A stretch of DNA of 54,893 nucleotides from Chloroflexota bacterium. GTDB taxonomy: Bacteria; Chloroflexota; Dehalococcoidia; UBA2979. The position numbers and the translations under genes are program-made. The stretch is taken from positions 1-54,893 of the forward strand of contig QWQU01000003.1 in the NCBI GenBank assembly GCA_003670735.1, in the 5' to 3' direction. Under the pieces are notes generated by a model, which saw only the letters and a program-made list of their open reading frames with translations, ran no database searches and had not been told where the DNA came from. Shown here piece after piece: positions 31,598 to 40,968 of this stretch. Each line of letters begins with the position of its first letter. Position 1 is the first letter of the stretch.

Positions 31598-31944
31598 CGG
31601 CCTGTCGCTCGGCCTCGGGCGGTGCGAGACAGCCACAGCCGCTCACCATTCCGGCAACACGCTCGTGCGAGTTTCCGCTCGGCGATGACCTCGAACCCTC
31701 CGTGGCTCGTTCGCGCCTGACCTCGCGATTGGCAGGCGGTGGATACTTCGGCTCGCGCCGCCGCGGAGTCGCTGGGAGCGGCCGGTTCGGGGTATAAGGG
31801 CTGGAGAGAGACCGGCTATTCCGCCCCCACGCGGATTCTCGATGGATCACTCACATGTACACGGATGCGGCGGCCACGCCGCGATGCTGCGGACTGACGC
31901 AGCCAACGTCCGTCTGGCTCGTATTCGCTCAGGAGGAACAGGCA
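31598..31944. other. Gene-free region upstream of glpX
   Basis: About 350 bp with no convincing gene. GGTATAAGGG near 31791-31800 could hold a -10 box (TATAAG) for glpX, but I see no good -35. A histidine-rich frame from 31842 overlaps the glpX start in another frame and is not supported. Confidence 0.35.
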
Positions 31945-32907
31945 ATGAGTCGCAACATGGCGATCGAGTTGGCTCGAGTGACCGAGGCCGCCGCGCTGGC
32001 CGCCTCGCTGCACGCGGGCAACGGCGACAAGGAGATGGTCGACCAGGCGGCGGTCGACGCGATGCGCCGCACGCTGCAGGAGATCGACGAGTTGGAAGGC
32101 CTGGTGGTGATCGGTGAGGGCGAAAAAGACGCCGCACCGATGCTCTACAACGGCGAGGTGATCGGCTCCGGCCCCCTCAAGTTCGACATTGCAGTGGACC
32201 CGATCGACGGCACGACGCTGATGTCGAAGGGCCTGGCCGGCGCGATCGCGGTGATCGCGATGTCGACACGCGGCAGCATGAACGTGCCGGTCGAAGTCTT
32301 CTATATGGACAAGATCGCGGTCGGTCCGGCCGCGAAGGACGCGATCGACATCAACCTGTCGAAGACCGAGAACCTGCAGCGCATCGCCAAGGCGCTGGGC
32401 AAGCCGATTAACGAGGTCACCGTTGTCGTGCTCGACCGCCCGCGTCATGCGGAGCTGTTGCAGGAGATTCGCGACGCCGGTGCGCGCGTCAAGCTGATCT
32501 CAGACGGTGATGTCGCAGCGGGCATTCAGGCGTCGCTGCCGGGCAGCGAGATCGATGTGCTGATGGGCATCGGCGGTACGCCCGAGGGTGTGATCGTCGC
32601 CGCTGCCATGCGCTGCACGGGCGGCGCGATCCAGTGCAAGCCCTGGCCGCGCGATGACGCCGAGCGCGAGAAGTGCATCGCCATGGGCAGCCTGGACAAG
32701 GTCTACACGACCGAGGACCTGTGCGGTGGCGAGGACGTGTACTTCAGCGCGACGGGCGCGACGACGGGCGAGATGCTCAAGGGCGTGAACGTGCGCGCCG
32801 AGGGCGCGTCTACACACACCGTCGTGATGAGCTCGCACTCCGGCACGATTCGGTGGATCGAGTCCACGCACAACTTCACGCGCCTCGACAAGATGCCGCC
32901 TAAGTAG
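31945..32907 (+). CDS. glpX: Class II fructose-1,6-bisphosphatase
   Basis: A 320-residue GlpX enzyme that hydrolyses fructose 1,6-bisphosphate to fructose 6-phosphate in gluconeogenesis. Metal-site motifs are VIGEGEKDAAPML (residues 55-67) and DPIDGTTL (85-92); LISDGDVAAGIQASLP and IDVLMGIGGTPEGVIVAAAM are family blocks. ATG at 31945 has AGGAGGA upstream. Within 5 kb there is a second enzyme able to perform the same reaction (35307-36401). It converges with the class I aldolase gene, sharing a terminator. Confidence 0.96.
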   Translation: MSRNMAIELARVTEAAALAASLHAGNGDKEMVDQAAVDAMRRTLQEIDELEGLVVIGEGEKDAAPMLYNGEVIGSGPLKFDIAVDPIDGTTLMSKGLAGAIAVIAMSTRGSMNVPVEVFYMDKIAVGPAAKDAIDINLSKTENLQRIAKALGKPINEVTVVVLDRPRHAELLQEIRDAGARVKLISDGDVAAGIQASLPGSEIDVLMGIGGTPEGVIVAAAMRCTGGAIQCKPWPRDDAEREKCIAMGSLDKVYTTEDLCGGEDVYFSATGATTGEMLKGVNVRAEGASTHTVVMSSHSGTIRWIESTHNFTRLDKMPPK

Positions 32908-32935
32908 GCGGCTACCTCGTAGGACTCGGATAAGC

Positions 32936-32965
32936 AGAGAGGCCCGGTTTGCACCGGGCCTCTCT
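32936..32965. terminator. Bidirectional terminator between glpX and fba
   Basis: A perfect 13-bp stem, AGAGAGGCCCGGT with ACCGGGCCTCTCT, loop TTGC, midway between the two converging stops. Confidence 0.9.
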
Positions 32966-32992
32966 GTTGAACTCTGTCGTGTGGCTCGCGAG

Positions 32993-34021
32993 CTAGCTGT
33001 TCTCCATCGCAGTCGAGTACGCGCCCTGGCGAGCAGCGGCCGTGACCTTCGCGCGGTGGTAGTACGCCTGCTGTGCAGCCTCGACGTTCTCGGCCTTGCC
33101 GGACCACGCCTTCTGCGGCGCGCCCTGCAGACCTCGGCCGTAGCTGAAGCTGATCTCCCACGGCACGCCGACCTTCTGCGCTTCGCGCGAGACGGCGTCG
33201 AGGTTGATCGTCGCCTCGTCGTCGGGCATGCCGCCGGAGAGGAAGACGATGCCGGGGACGGAGGCGGGGACGCTCTGCTTAAAGCAATCCACGGTCAGCC
33301 GAGCGACCTCGGATGCCGGGGCGCGGTTCGACGCCTGGTTGCCGGACAGCACCATGTTGGTCTTGAGGACGAGGCCCTCGAGCAGGACGCGCTGCTTCGC
33401 GAGCTCTCGGAAGAGCGTGCGCAGCGTGAGGATCGAGACCTCGTGGCAGCGCTCAATCGAGTGCGCGCCGTCGAGCAGGACTTCCGGCTCGACCATCGGG
33501 ACGATGCCGGCCTCCTGGCTCAGCGCGGCATAGCGAGCGAGTGCGTGCGCGTTGGCCTGGATGCAGTACGTCGAGGGGATACCGTCGCCGATCGTGATCA
33601 CGGCGCGCCACTTGCTGAACTTCGCGCCCAGCTGCTTGTACTCGGCGAAGCGCTCACGGAGGCCGTCGAGACCCTGCGTGACGAGCTCGTTCTCCGCGAA
33701 CGGCAGCGCGACCGCGCCGGCGTCCACCTTGATGCCGGGGATCAAGTTCTGGCCGCGCAGCACGTCGACGAGCTGCGTGCCGTCGGCGCCCTTCTGGCGG
33801 AGCGTCTCGTCGTAGAGGATGACGCCGCTGATGAACTCGTTGGCGCCGGCGGTGCGGAACAACATCTCGCGGTAGTCGCGACGGTTGTCCTCGGTGCTCT
33901 CAACCCCGATGGCGTCGAAGCGGCGCTTGATGGTGCCGGAGCTCTCGTCCGCGGCGAGGATGCCCTTGCCCGGGGCGACCATCGCGCGCGCAGTCTCGAT
34001 CAGTTCCTCGTTGATTCCCAC
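32993..34021 (-). CDS. Class I fructose-bisphosphate aldolase
   Basis: A 342-residue Schiff-base aldolase of the eukaryote-like type: GKGILAADESSGTIKRRFDA (about residues 18-37), Glu178/Glu180 in MVEPEVLLDGAHSIERC, the Schiff-base Lys220 in VLLEGLVLKTNMVLSG, and GIVFLSGGMPDDEAT. It cleaves fructose 1,6-bisphosphate into two triose phosphates, or the reverse. The C-terminal AYSTAMENS lacks the Tyr end of the muscle enzyme. GTG at 34021 is chosen because GAGGAAG precedes it and MGINEELIETARAM is the usual start; longer in-frame starts run through the promoter region. Confidence 0.95.
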   Translation of the reverse strand: MGINEELIETARAMVAPGKGILAADESSGTIKRRFDAIGVESTEDNRRDYREMLFRTAGANEFISGVILYDETLRQKGADGTQLVDVLRGQNLIPGIKVDAGAVALPFAENELVTQGLDGLRERFAEYKQLGAKFSKWRAVITIGDGIPSTYCIQANAHALARYAALSQEAGIVPMVEPEVLLDGAHSIERCHEVSILTLRTLFRELAKQRVLLEGLVLKTNMVLSGNQASNRAPASEVARLTVDCFKQSVPASVPGIVFLSGGMPDDEATINLDAVSREAQKVGVPWEISFSYGRGLQGAPQKAWSGKAENVEAAQQAYYHRAKVTAAARQGAYSTAMENS

Positions 34022-34193
34022 AGTGAACTTCCTCTCGACTGGGGTGCGCCCGGACGGGGCGCTGGCTGGCCCCCAAGGCGCGGCAATATTACTGCCATTT
34101 CTCGGGCGCGAGCATAGCAGCGAAGGTGCGCTAGGAGCCCTCCTACATTGTGCTGAATCGCGCAGAACAGAGTTATGGCGAGCGGGTGGGGTG

Positions 34194-35138
34194 CTACTCG
34201 GGCAGGCGGGAGACTCGAACCTGCGGGCGGAGCTCCTCGACGTCCGCGCGGGTGCGCAGGACGTTGCCCTGCGCCAGACAGGTGGCACTGCCGGTGGCTG
34301 CCGCGAGGGTCAGGGCTGGCTCCCATGCACCGTCTCGTACCAGCCCGCAGACAAGACCGCTCGTGAAGCCGTCGCCGGCGCCTACGGCCGATTCGACCGT
34401 GATCTGCGGCGGGCGGACGAGGTACTCGCCGTCCGTCGTGACGGCGACGGCACCCTCGCCGCCGAGGGTGATCACGACATTGGCGATACCTGTGCCCTGC
34501 AGCTTGCGAGCCGCCTTGAGCGCCGCTTGTTCGTCGTCGATCTCGGTATGGCAGAGCCTCGAGAGCTCGTACTCGTTCATCTTCAGCAGCGTCGGGTACG
34601 CGCCAGACGCCAGTACGACTTCGACGACCGGACCGTCCGCATCGAGCGCCGTGAACGCGGCCATCTCGGTTGCCATGCGAATCAGACCGGCATAGATCGC
34701 GGGGTCACCCGGCGGCGGGATCGATCCGGCCAGCACCACCCACGAGCCTGGCGTCAGGTGTGCTCGCAGGCGCTGGTGCAGCTCGTCGATCGCCGCGGGC
34801 TCTAGCTGCGGGCCGGGCAGCAGGAGCTGCGTCGAGGTGTGCGTGGAGCGGTCGAGCACGGTGATGTTCGTGCGCGTCTCACCGGAGACATGGACGAAGT
34901 CGCACTCGATGCCGCTGTCGATCAGCTGCTGCTCGATCAGGCGGCCGCGCTGCCCCGGCGCCAGCCCACAGGCGAGCGCATCGAAGCCGAGCGCCTTCAC
35001 GCCGCGCGCGACATTGATGCCCTTGCCGCTGATGTCGAGACGCAGGGGCGCGCACACGCGGTTGGTATCGGAGATGGCAAACCCCTCGACCTCTACGGTC
35101 TGGTCGAGTGCCGGGTTGAGGGTGACCGTGACGATCAT
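34194..35138 (-). CDS. PfkB-family hexose kinase (1-phosphofructokinase/LacC type)
   Basis: A 314-residue ribokinase-family enzyme. MIVTVTLNPALDQTVEVEGF and SGKGINVARGVKALGFDALA are diagnostic of the FruK/LacC/PfkB branch; the catalytic base lies in SAVGAGDGFTSGLVCGLVRD (GAGD). It phosphorylates fructose 1-phosphate, tagatose 6-phosphate or fructose 6-phosphate; the last would produce the substrate of the neighbouring aldolases. No PTS genes are nearby, which argues mildly for a phosphofructokinase role. ATG at 35138 has GGAG upstream. Codirectional with the class I aldolase and divergent from the FBP aldolase/phosphatase. Confidence 0.9.
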   Translation of the reverse strand: MIVTVTLNPALDQTVEVEGFAISDTNRVCAPLRLDISGKGINVARGVKALGFDALACGLAPGQRGRLIEQQLIDSGIECDFVHVSGETRTNITVLDRSTHTSTQLLLPGPQLEPAAIDELHQRLRAHLTPGSWVVLAGSIPPPGDPAIYAGLIRMATEMAAFTALDADGPVVEVVLASGAYPTLLKMNEYELSRLCHTEIDDEQAALKAARKLQGTGIANVVITLGGEGAVAVTTDGEYLVRPPQITVESAVGAGDGFTSGLVCGLVRDGAWEPALTLAAATGSATCLAQGNVLRTRADVEELRPQVRVSRLPE

Positions 35139-35306
35139 GGGGGGAGAGCTCCGGGGTGTGATTCCCCTGTATTCCAATCTTAGGAGCCTCTGCACGCTCC
35201 CGACTAGCCCTCGCCGAAGCGACGGCGCGGCCGGTGGCGCGCGTGTTTGCCCGCGTGGAGGGCGCCTCGCTACCCTCGGGGCTCGAGAGCACGAGAGGAG
35301 CGGCGT

Positions 35307-36401
35307 GTGCCGCAGACCCTGAGCGTCATCAAGGCAGACGTTGGCGGCTGGGTGGGCCACTCGGCCATGCACCCGGACGTACTGGCACGAGCGGCGGAGG
35401 CGATGGCCGCAGCGACGGCATCGGGGATGCTGCTCGACGGGCAGGCGCACGCGTGCGGCGACGACCTGTTCCTGGTGATGTCGCACATCCACGGGGTCGA
35501 CCACGAGATCGTGCACCGGCTGGCGTGGGATACGTTCCGCGCCGGGACCGAGGTCGCGAAGGGCCTCGGGCTCTACGGAGCGGGGCAGGACCTGCTCGCC
35601 GACGCGTTCTCCGGGAACATCCGCGGGATGGGGCCGGGCTCGGCAGAGATGGAGATCGAGGAGCGCCAGTCCGAGCCGGTGATCGTGTTCATGGGCGACA
35701 AGACCTCGTCGGGCTCGTTCAACCTGCCGCTGTTCAAGATGTTCGCTGACCCGTTCAACACCTCCGGGCTCGTGATCGCGGAGACGCTGCACCAGGGCTT
35801 CTCGTTCGAAGTGCATGACATCAAAGAGCACAAGAAGCTGATGCTGACGGCGCCCGAGGAGGTCTATGACCTGCTCGCGTTCATCGGGTCGCCTTCGCGG
35901 TATGCGGTGAAGCGCGTGGTCTCGCGCGCGACGGGCGAGGTGGCGGCGGTGTCGTCGACGGACAAGCTGTCGTTGCTCGCCGGTCGGTACGTCGGCAAGG
36001 ATGACCCGACGCTGATCGTGCGCTGCCAGGGGAACTTCCCGGCGGTTGGCGAAATCCTGGAGCCATTCACGACGGCGTGGACGGTCGAGGGGTTCATGCG
36101 CGGCTCGCACTACGGGCCGTGGATGCCGGTCGCACAGCGCAACTCGAACGCCTCGCGGTTTGACGGGCCACCTCGTGTGGTAGCGCTGGGGTTCCAGCTG
36201 CACGATGGCAAGCTTGGGATGTCGCGCGACCTGTTCGACGATCCAGGCTTCGACAACGCGCGCGCCGAGGCGAACCGCGTCGCGGACTACCTGCGCAAGC
36301 ACGGCCCGTTCGAGCCGCACCGGTTACCACTCGACGAGATGGAGTACACCTCGATGCCGGCAGTCGCCGCGAAGATCGGCACGCGCTGGGTGGATCTTTA
36401 A
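35307..36401 (+). CDS. Fructose 1,6-bisphosphate aldolase/phosphatase (archaeal-type, bifunctional)
   Basis: A 364-residue enzyme of the family known mainly from archaea and deep-branching bacteria that both condenses triose phosphates and dephosphorylates the product, driving gluconeogenesis. Recognisable blocks: LSVIKADVGGWVGHSAMHPD, HACGDDLFLVMSHIHG, LYGAGQDLLADAFSGNIRGM, VFMGDKTSSGSFNLPLFKMF (metal Asp and Lys) and LHQGFSFEVHDIKEHKKLML. GTG at 35307 follows GAGAGGAG at six bases. It is transcribed divergently from the PfkB-type kinase and ends before two hairpins. Confidence 0.95.
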   Translation: MPQTLSVIKADVGGWVGHSAMHPDVLARAAEAMAAATASGMLLDGQAHACGDDLFLVMSHIHGVDHEIVHRLAWDTFRAGTEVAKGLGLYGAGQDLLADAFSGNIRGMGPGSAEMEIEERQSEPVIVFMGDKTSSGSFNLPLFKMFADPFNTSGLVIAETLHQGFSFEVHDIKEHKKLMLTAPEEVYDLLAFIGSPSRYAVKRVVSRATGEVAAVSSTDKLSLLAGRYVGKDDPTLIVRCQGNFPAVGEILEPFTTAWTVEGFMRGSHYGPWMPVAQRNSNASRFDGPPRVVALGFQLHDGKLGMSRDLFDDPGFDNARAEANRVADYLRKHGPFEPHRLPLDEMEYTSMPAVAAKIGTRWVDL

Positions 36402-36465
36402 CTTCTGCTCTTCGCGCGAGCGCTCATCGCCTGCGTCTCTGTGTCGTTCGATGCTTCCGACTCGT

Positions 36466-36503
36466 GGCTGCTTCGCAGCCAGCAGGAGGGGGTGCCCTCC
36501 TGC
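36466..36503 (+). terminator. Tandem hairpins after the FBP aldolase/phosphatase gene
   Basis: GGCTGC-TTC-GCAGCC (36466-36480) is followed immediately by GCAGGAGGG ... CCCTCCTGC (36482-36503). No T-tract. Confidence 0.7.
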
Positions 36504-36543
36504 ACCTCCCGCGTCGCTTCGATGGTCGGGTGTTGAGCACACA

Positions 36544-36549
36544 TACAAT
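36544..36549 (+). promoter_or_regulatory. Candidate -10 box for rdgB and its operon
   Basis: TACAAT in a short AT-rich patch, 33 bp before the rdgB start. No strong -35 at the right distance. Confidence 0.4.
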
Positions 36550-36581
36550 TAGTCACGACTGACTGAGATTCGGAGCACCTC

Positions 36582-37208
36582 ATGCCTCGACTGCTGATTG
36601 CGACGACGAACGCGGGGAAGGCTCGCGAGATCGGGGAGCTGCTAGCCGGGACGGGCTGGGAGTGCGTCTCCGTGCGGGAGGCGGGGTTGCCCTCGATCGA
36701 GGTGATTGAGACGGGGCGGTCCTACCTCGAGAACGCGGTGCTCAAGGCGGAGACGTACGCGGCGGTGTCGGGGATGCCGACGCTCGCGGACGACTCCGGG
36801 CTCGAGGTTGACGCGCTGGACGGGGCGCCGGGGGTGATCTCGGCGCGGTTCGGCGGGCCCTCGGTCGGCTCGGACGCCGAGCGGACAGCGCTGCTGCTCC
36901 AGCGCCTCGAGGGGGTGCCGATGGCCCGCCGCAGGGCGCGCTTCCGAGCGGTGGTCGCCCTCGGGCTGCCGGGTGGGCAGGTCTTCGTGCGTGAGGGCGT
37001 GCTGCCGGGGCGAATCGCGCTGGCGCCACGTGGGAGCTCGGGCTTTGGGTACGACCCGGTCCTCGAGCTGGCCGACGGACGGACGGTGGCGGAGCTGGGC
37101 GACGAGAAGCAGACGATCAGCCATCGCGCGCAGGCAGTTCGTGCGATGATATCTGTGCTACAGAGTCTCAACGAGCACGCGAGCGGGGCTCCCTCCCGCC
37201 ACCGCTGA
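36582..37208 (+). CDS. rdgB: XTP/dITP diphosphatase (RdgB/HAM1)
   Basis: A 208-residue housecleaning nucleotidase that removes non-canonical purine triphosphates. The N-terminus LLIATTNAGKAREIGELLAG, the metal site TLADDSGLEVDALDGAPGVI and GSSGFGYDPVLELADGRTVA plus ISHRAQAVR near the end are all diagnostic. ATG at 36582. The moaA gene starts 30 bp later, and short gaps continue through 39859, so a run of five co-transcribed genes is likely. Confidence 0.95.
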   Translation: MPRLLIATTNAGKAREIGELLAGTGWECVSVREAGLPSIEVIETGRSYLENAVLKAETYAAVSGMPTLADDSGLEVDALDGAPGVISARFGGPSVGSDAERTALLLQRLEGVPMARRRARFRAVVALGLPGGQVFVREGVLPGRIALAPRGSSGFGYDPVLELADGRTVAELGDEKQTISHRAQAVRAMISVLQSLNEHASGAPSRHR

Positions 37209-37238
37209 CGCTCGTCTGGGCTCACTGGGAGCACCCAT

Positions 37239-38285
37239 ATGACCAGCTCGAACGCTTCGACAGAGGGCAACGGCCCGCTGACCATCACCGACCGCCTTGG
37301 GCGGCCGCTGCGCGACCTGCGCATCTCCGTGACCGACCGCTGCAACTTCCGCTGCCGCTACTGCATGCCTCGCGAGGTGTTCGGCGCGGACTTCGCATTC
37401 CTGCCGCGCTCCGAGATCCTCTCGTTCGAGGAGATCACGCGACTGGCGCGCATCTTCGCGGACCACGGCGTACAGAAGATTCGCCTCACGGGTGGTGAGC
37501 CGACGCTGCGCGCGGAACTGCCGACGCTGATTCAGATGCTGAAGGAGACGATTCCCGGCATCGAGATCGCGATGACGACCAACGCCTCGCTGCTGGTGCA
37601 GCAGGCGGAGAAGCTGGCCAAGGCCGGCCTCGACCGGATCACGGTGTCGCTCGACTCGCTCGACGACGACGTGTTCCGCGCGATGAACGATGTGAACTTC
37701 CCGGTCGCGCGCGTACTCGAAGGCATCGAGGCGGCGCAGGCGGCGGGCATCGGCCCGATCAAGGTGAACGCAGTCGTGAAGCGCGGCGTGAACGACCACA
37801 CGATCGTCCCGCTCGCGAAGTTCATTCGTGAGCGCGGGCTGATCCTGCGCTACATCGAGTACATGGACGTCGGCACCAAGAATGGCTGGCGCATGGACGA
37901 TGTCGTGCCCGGCTCCGAAGTCGTCGAGATGATCTCGAAGGAACTGCCGCTGGAGCCGATGGACGCGCAGTACCGCGGCGAGGTCGCGAAGCGCTGGCGC
38001 TACGCGGACGGCAGCGGCGAGGTCGGCGTGATCACCTCGGTGACGGCGCCATTCTGCGGCGACTGCACGCGCGCGCGGCTGTCGGCGGAGGGCTCGATCT
38101 ACACGTGCCTGTTCGCGGCAGCCGGCACTGACTTCCGCGCGCTGCTGCGCAACGGGTCCAGCGACGAAGAGATCGGGCTCGTGATCCGCGAGATGTGGGG
38201 CATGCGCGACGACCGGTACTCGGAGATTCGCTCCGACAACACGGTGCACATGCCCAAGGTCGAGATGTCTTACATCGGCGGATAG
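37239..38285 (+). CDS. moaA: GTP 3',8-cyclase MoaA
   Basis: A radical-SAM enzyme of 348 residues for the first step of molybdenum cofactor synthesis. The N-terminal cluster cysteines are 35, 39 and 42 (CNFRCRYC), with [20 protein letters not shown] behind it. The second cluster is CGDC plus the later Cys in [16 protein letters not shown]. The protein ends in the conserved Gly-Gly (SYIGG) needed for activity in MoaA. Followed by moaC after 25 bp. Confidence 0.97.
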   Translation: MTSSNASTEGNGPLTITDRLGRPLRDLRISVTDRCNFRCRYCMPREVFGADFAFLPRSEILSFEEITRLARIFADHGVQKIRLTGGEPTLRAELPTLIQMLKETIPGIEIAMTTNASLLVQQAEKLAKAGLDRITVSLDSLDDDVFRAMNDVNFPVARVLEGIEAAQAAGIGPIKVNAVVKRGVNDHTIVPLAKFIRERGLILRYIEYMDVGTKNGWRMDDVVPGSEVVEMISKELPLEPMDAQYRGEVAKRWRYADGSGEVGVITSVTAPFCGDCTRARLSAEGSIYTCLFAAAGTDFRALLRNGSSDEEIGLVIREMWGMRDDRYSEIRSDNTVHMPKVEMSYIGG

Positions 38286-38310
38286 TGCCGCTGCCTTGAG
38301 AGGTACGTGC

Positions 38311-38793
38311 ATGACCCAGGCTGAGCTGTCACATCTCGATGCCGAGGGGCACGCGCGCATGGTCGATGTGTCGGCCAAGGACGAGACGCATCGTGTTGCC
38401 ACGGCGCGCGGTCGGATCGTGATGCAGCCGGAGACGCTCGCGATGATCGTCGAGGGCAAGATGCCGAAGGGCGATGTGTTCGCCGTGGCGCGCATCGCCG
38501 GGATCATGGCGGCGAAGCAAACCTCCTCGTTGATTCCGCTGTGTCATCCGCTGGCGATCACGGGGGTTGAGGTCAACCTCACGCCCAGCGCCTCGAACGC
38601 CTCGGTGGAGATCGAGGCGACCGTGCGCACGACCGGGCAGACGGGCGTCGAGATGGAGGCGCTCACCGCAGTGAGCGTGACGGCGCTGGCGGTGTACGAC
38701 ATGTGCAAGGCAGTCGAGCGCGGGATGCTGATCGAGGACATCCGTCTCGTCGCCAAGTCAGGCGGCAAGTCCGGCGACTACGTAGCACAGTAA
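38311..38793 (+). CDS. moaC: Cyclic pyranopterin monophosphate synthase MoaC
   Basis: A 160-residue enzyme that acts on the MoaA product. ATG at 38311 has GAGAGG upstream. Conserved blocks: [40 protein letters not shown]-like segment ([20 protein letters not shown]), [15 protein letters not shown] with its catalytic region, and [20 protein letters not shown] ... KSGGKSGDY. Pairing with moaA indicates a molybdoenzyme elsewhere in the genome; the remaining cofactor genes are not here. Confidence 0.96.
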   Translation: MTQAELSHLDAEGHARMVDVSAKDETHRVATARGRIVMQPETLAMIVEGKMPKGDVFAVARIAGIMAAKQTSSLIPLCHPLAITGVEVNLTPSASNASVEIEATVRTTGQTGVEMEALTAVSVTALAVYDMCKAVERGMLIEDIRLVAKSGGKSGDYVAQ

Positions 38794-38805
38794 GGCGCTG
38801 GCTCG

Positions 38806-39564
38806 ATGGATCCGGTGCGGCGCGCCGCCCTCCGTCAACGATTCAACAACGCTATCGACGTTCCGATGCTCATTCTGGCATTGGCGTTCGTGCCGCTGCT
38901 GATCATCCCCGAAGTCGCAGAAATCTCCCCTGAGCTGCAGTTCGAGCTCGACGTCGTCGACTGGATCATCTGGTCGGCGTTTGCGTTCGAGCTGGTAGTG
39001 AACATCTACCTCGCCGACGCTCGCAGGTCGTACGTCCGTCAGCGGTGGTTCGATGTCGCCATTGTCCTGCTGCCGTTCCTCCAACCGCTGCGTATCACGC
39101 GTTCCGTGCGGGTACTCCGCCTGCTGCGTGCGATTCGCGTCGTATCGGTCGCGGCGCGCATTCACCACGCGATTCGAGACATCTTCTTCGTGCATGGCGT
39201 GCAATACGTCCTCGCGGTAGCGATGCTGCTGCTAGTCATCGCCGCAGCCGCTGTGACGCACTTCGAGCGCAGCGCCGGCGGCAGCATCAATAGCTTCGGC
39301 ACTGGGCCCTGGTGGGCGCTCACGACCGTGACGACGGTGGGCTACGGCGATACGTACCCGGTCACACCTGAAGGCCGCGGCATCGCTGTATTTGTGATGC
39401 TGCTTGGGATCGGGTTGTTCGGCACGCTGACTGCTTCAGTCGCCGCGTACTTCGCGACCTCCAGTGAACGGCCTTCAGAAACAACGCTCGACGACGTCCT
39501 GACCGAGATCCGACGGCTCGAGTCCCGACTCGACGAGACGCTCAGCGAGCGAAGGAGCACGTGA
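38806..39564 (+). CDS. Voltage-gated-type potassium channel (6 TM)
   Basis: A 252-residue ion channel. Helices S1-S3 are visible from residue 18, S4 is the Arg-rich segment around LRITRSVRVLRLLRAIRVVS with arginines every third or fourth position, and the selectivity filter is TVTTVGYGDTYPVTPEGRGI. The C-terminus is a coiled-coil-like tail (LTEIRRLESRLDETLSERRS), likely for tetramer assembly. It starts 12 bp after moaC; the functional link with the cofactor genes is unclear. Confidence 0.93.
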   Translation: MDPVRRAALRQRFNNAIDVPMLILALAFVPLLIIPEVAEISPELQFELDVVDWIIWSAFAFELVVNIYLADARRSYVRQRWFDVAIVLLPFLQPLRITRSVRVLRLLRAIRVVSVAARIHHAIRDIFFVHGVQYVLAVAMLLLVIAAAAVTHFERSAGGSINSFGTGPWWALTTVTTVGYGDTYPVTPEGRGIAVFVMLLGIGLFGTLTASVAAYFATSSERPSETTLDDVLTEIRRLESRLDETLSERRST

Positions 39565-39571
39565 TGCACGG

Positions 39572-39859
39572 ATGATCGGCAAGATGACGACCGTGTTCGG
39601 GCGACGCGATGAGCTGGTCTCGATATTGCTGAAGAGCACGGTCGAGATGCCGGGGTGCCTGAGCTATGTGCTCGCGGCAGACCCGACGGATGCTGATGCG
39701 ATCTGGATCACCGAGGTGTGGGACAACGAGGCCTCGTGGTCGGCATCGCTCCAATTGCCCGAGGTGCAGGCGGCGATTGCCGAGGCTCGACCGCTGATCA
39801 CGGGGATGGAGCCGCGGTATGTCACGACGCCACTCGGGGGCGTGGGGCTGCCTCGATAG
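39572..39859 (+). CDS. Antibiotic biosynthesis monooxygenase (ABM)-domain protein
   Basis: A 95-residue ferredoxin-like protein: MIGKMTTVFGRRDELVSILL, then CLSYVLAADPTDADAIWITE and VWDNEASWSASLQLPEVQAA, matching small ABM-fold proteins of the quinol monooxygenase type. Such proteins act as dimers; substrates vary and many are uncharacterised. It starts seven bases after the channel gene, so it is the last member of the run. It converges with the yihY gene. Confidence 0.85.
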   Translation: MIGKMTTVFGRRDELVSILLKSTVEMPGCLSYVLAADPTDADAIWITEVWDNEASWSASLQLPEVQAAIAEARPLITGMEPRYVTTPLGGVGLPR

Positions 39860-39886
39860 CTGCGAGGGATAGCTCCGGGTGGATAG

Positions 39887-40867
39887 CTAGCGGCGGGACT
39901 GCTCGCTCGGCGGGGCAAAGATGAGGCCGCGCACGAGCTGGATGAGCGAGGTGCGCCAATCGCCCTCGCCGTTGGGTGCGTAGCCTCGACGCGGCTCACC
40001 GCGCATGACATGGCCCACCTCGGCGGACACCTCGGCGCCAAACAGCAGGATGTTCGCGCTGACGTAGACCCAGAACAGCAGCGCGATCACGCCTCCGAGC
40101 GAGCCATAGACAAGCTGGTACGCGTTGAAGTGCGCGAGGTAGACAGCAAAGCCCGTCTTGGCCACCTCGAACAGGACGGCTGCGAGCAGGGCGCCGGGCC
40201 AGATGTGCAGCAGCCTCGTGGCGCGGTGCGGGAGTGCTCGGTACAGCAGCAGGAACGTGCAGAAGGTCGTGGCTGCGGGGAGTGCGAGACCGCCGAGGTC
40301 CCACAACCAGGTCACGCCGGAGACATCGACGTAGGTGTCCGCTCGCGCCTGGATGAAGCGCCAGAACGTGGTGGCGACGGTTGAGGCGAGGAAGAGCAGG
40401 CCGGAGAGCAGCACGATCAGGTAGTCGAGCAGTTTCGCGCGGACGTACGGCAATCCTCGGCTGACATCGAAGACGACTTCCAGCGCGCTCCGAACAGCGG
40501 TAGCGAGCGCGCCGGACGACCATGCGGCGCCGAGCAGTGAGACAACCGAGAGCGTGGGGCCGAGGTCAGCGAGGGCGCGCAGTGACGACTCGATGGTCGG
40601 AGCCTGGACGGGGAGCGCGGTGACAATGGAGTCGAGGACGCGCGCCTGGATGGTCTCGTTGCGCAGGATGATGCCGAAGACAGCGACGACGAGCAGCGCG
40701 AGTGGGAACAGCGAGAAGAGCGCGAAGTAGGAGATGGCGGCCGCGAGGAGCGTGCAGCGGTCCTCGACGAAGTTGACGATCGCACGACGCAGCGACCAGG
40801 TCGCGATGCGCCAGATCGAGAAGGCCGCCACCGATGAGTGCATCGCGTTGGTCGCCTGGGTGCCCAT
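39887..40867 (-). CDS. YihY/virulence factor BrkB family membrane protein
   Basis: A 326-residue protein with about six membrane helices. Family features: NFVEDRCTLLAAAISYFALF near the N-terminus, SLFPLALLVVAVFGIILRNE, and the late GSLGGVIALLFWVYVSANIL LFGAE region. The family was once called ribonuclease BN, but that was a misassignment; it is an uncharacterised membrane protein family possibly involved in transport. ATG at 40867 follows GAGGA. It diverges from proB. Confidence 0.92.
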   Translation of the reverse strand: MGTQATNAMHSSVAAFSIWRIATWSLRRAIVNFVEDRCTLLAAAISYFALFSLFPLALLVVAVFGIILRNETIQARVLDSIVTALPVQAPTIESSLRALADLGPTLSVVSLLGAAWSSGALATAVRSALEVVFDVSRGLPYVRAKLLDYLIVLLSGLLFLASTVATTFWRFIQARADTYVDVSGVTWLWDLGGLALPAATTFCTFLLLYRALPHRATRLLHIWPGALLAAVLFEVAKTGFAVYLAHFNAYQLVYGSLGGVIALLFWVYVSANILLFGAEVSAEVGHVMRGEPRRGYAPNGEGDWRTSLIQLVRGLIFAPPSEQSRR

Positions 40868-40968
40868 GGGCGTCCTCGTTCGGTCGAGTCAGCGCTCTGC
40901 CGCTGGCTCGACTGCCACCCCCCGCCTTGTCATGCTATGCCGCAGAACCGCTACAAGGGATCACCTCC

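Noticed and set aside
31842-32117. His-rich peptide frame just upstream of and overlapping glpX
   Set aside because: It runs into glpX in another frame, lacks a good ribosome binding site, and the glpX start with AGGAGGA is clear.
39887-40867. Ribonuclease BN function for the YihY protein
   Set aside because: That historical annotation of the family was incorrect; the protein is polytopic membrane and has no nuclease motif.
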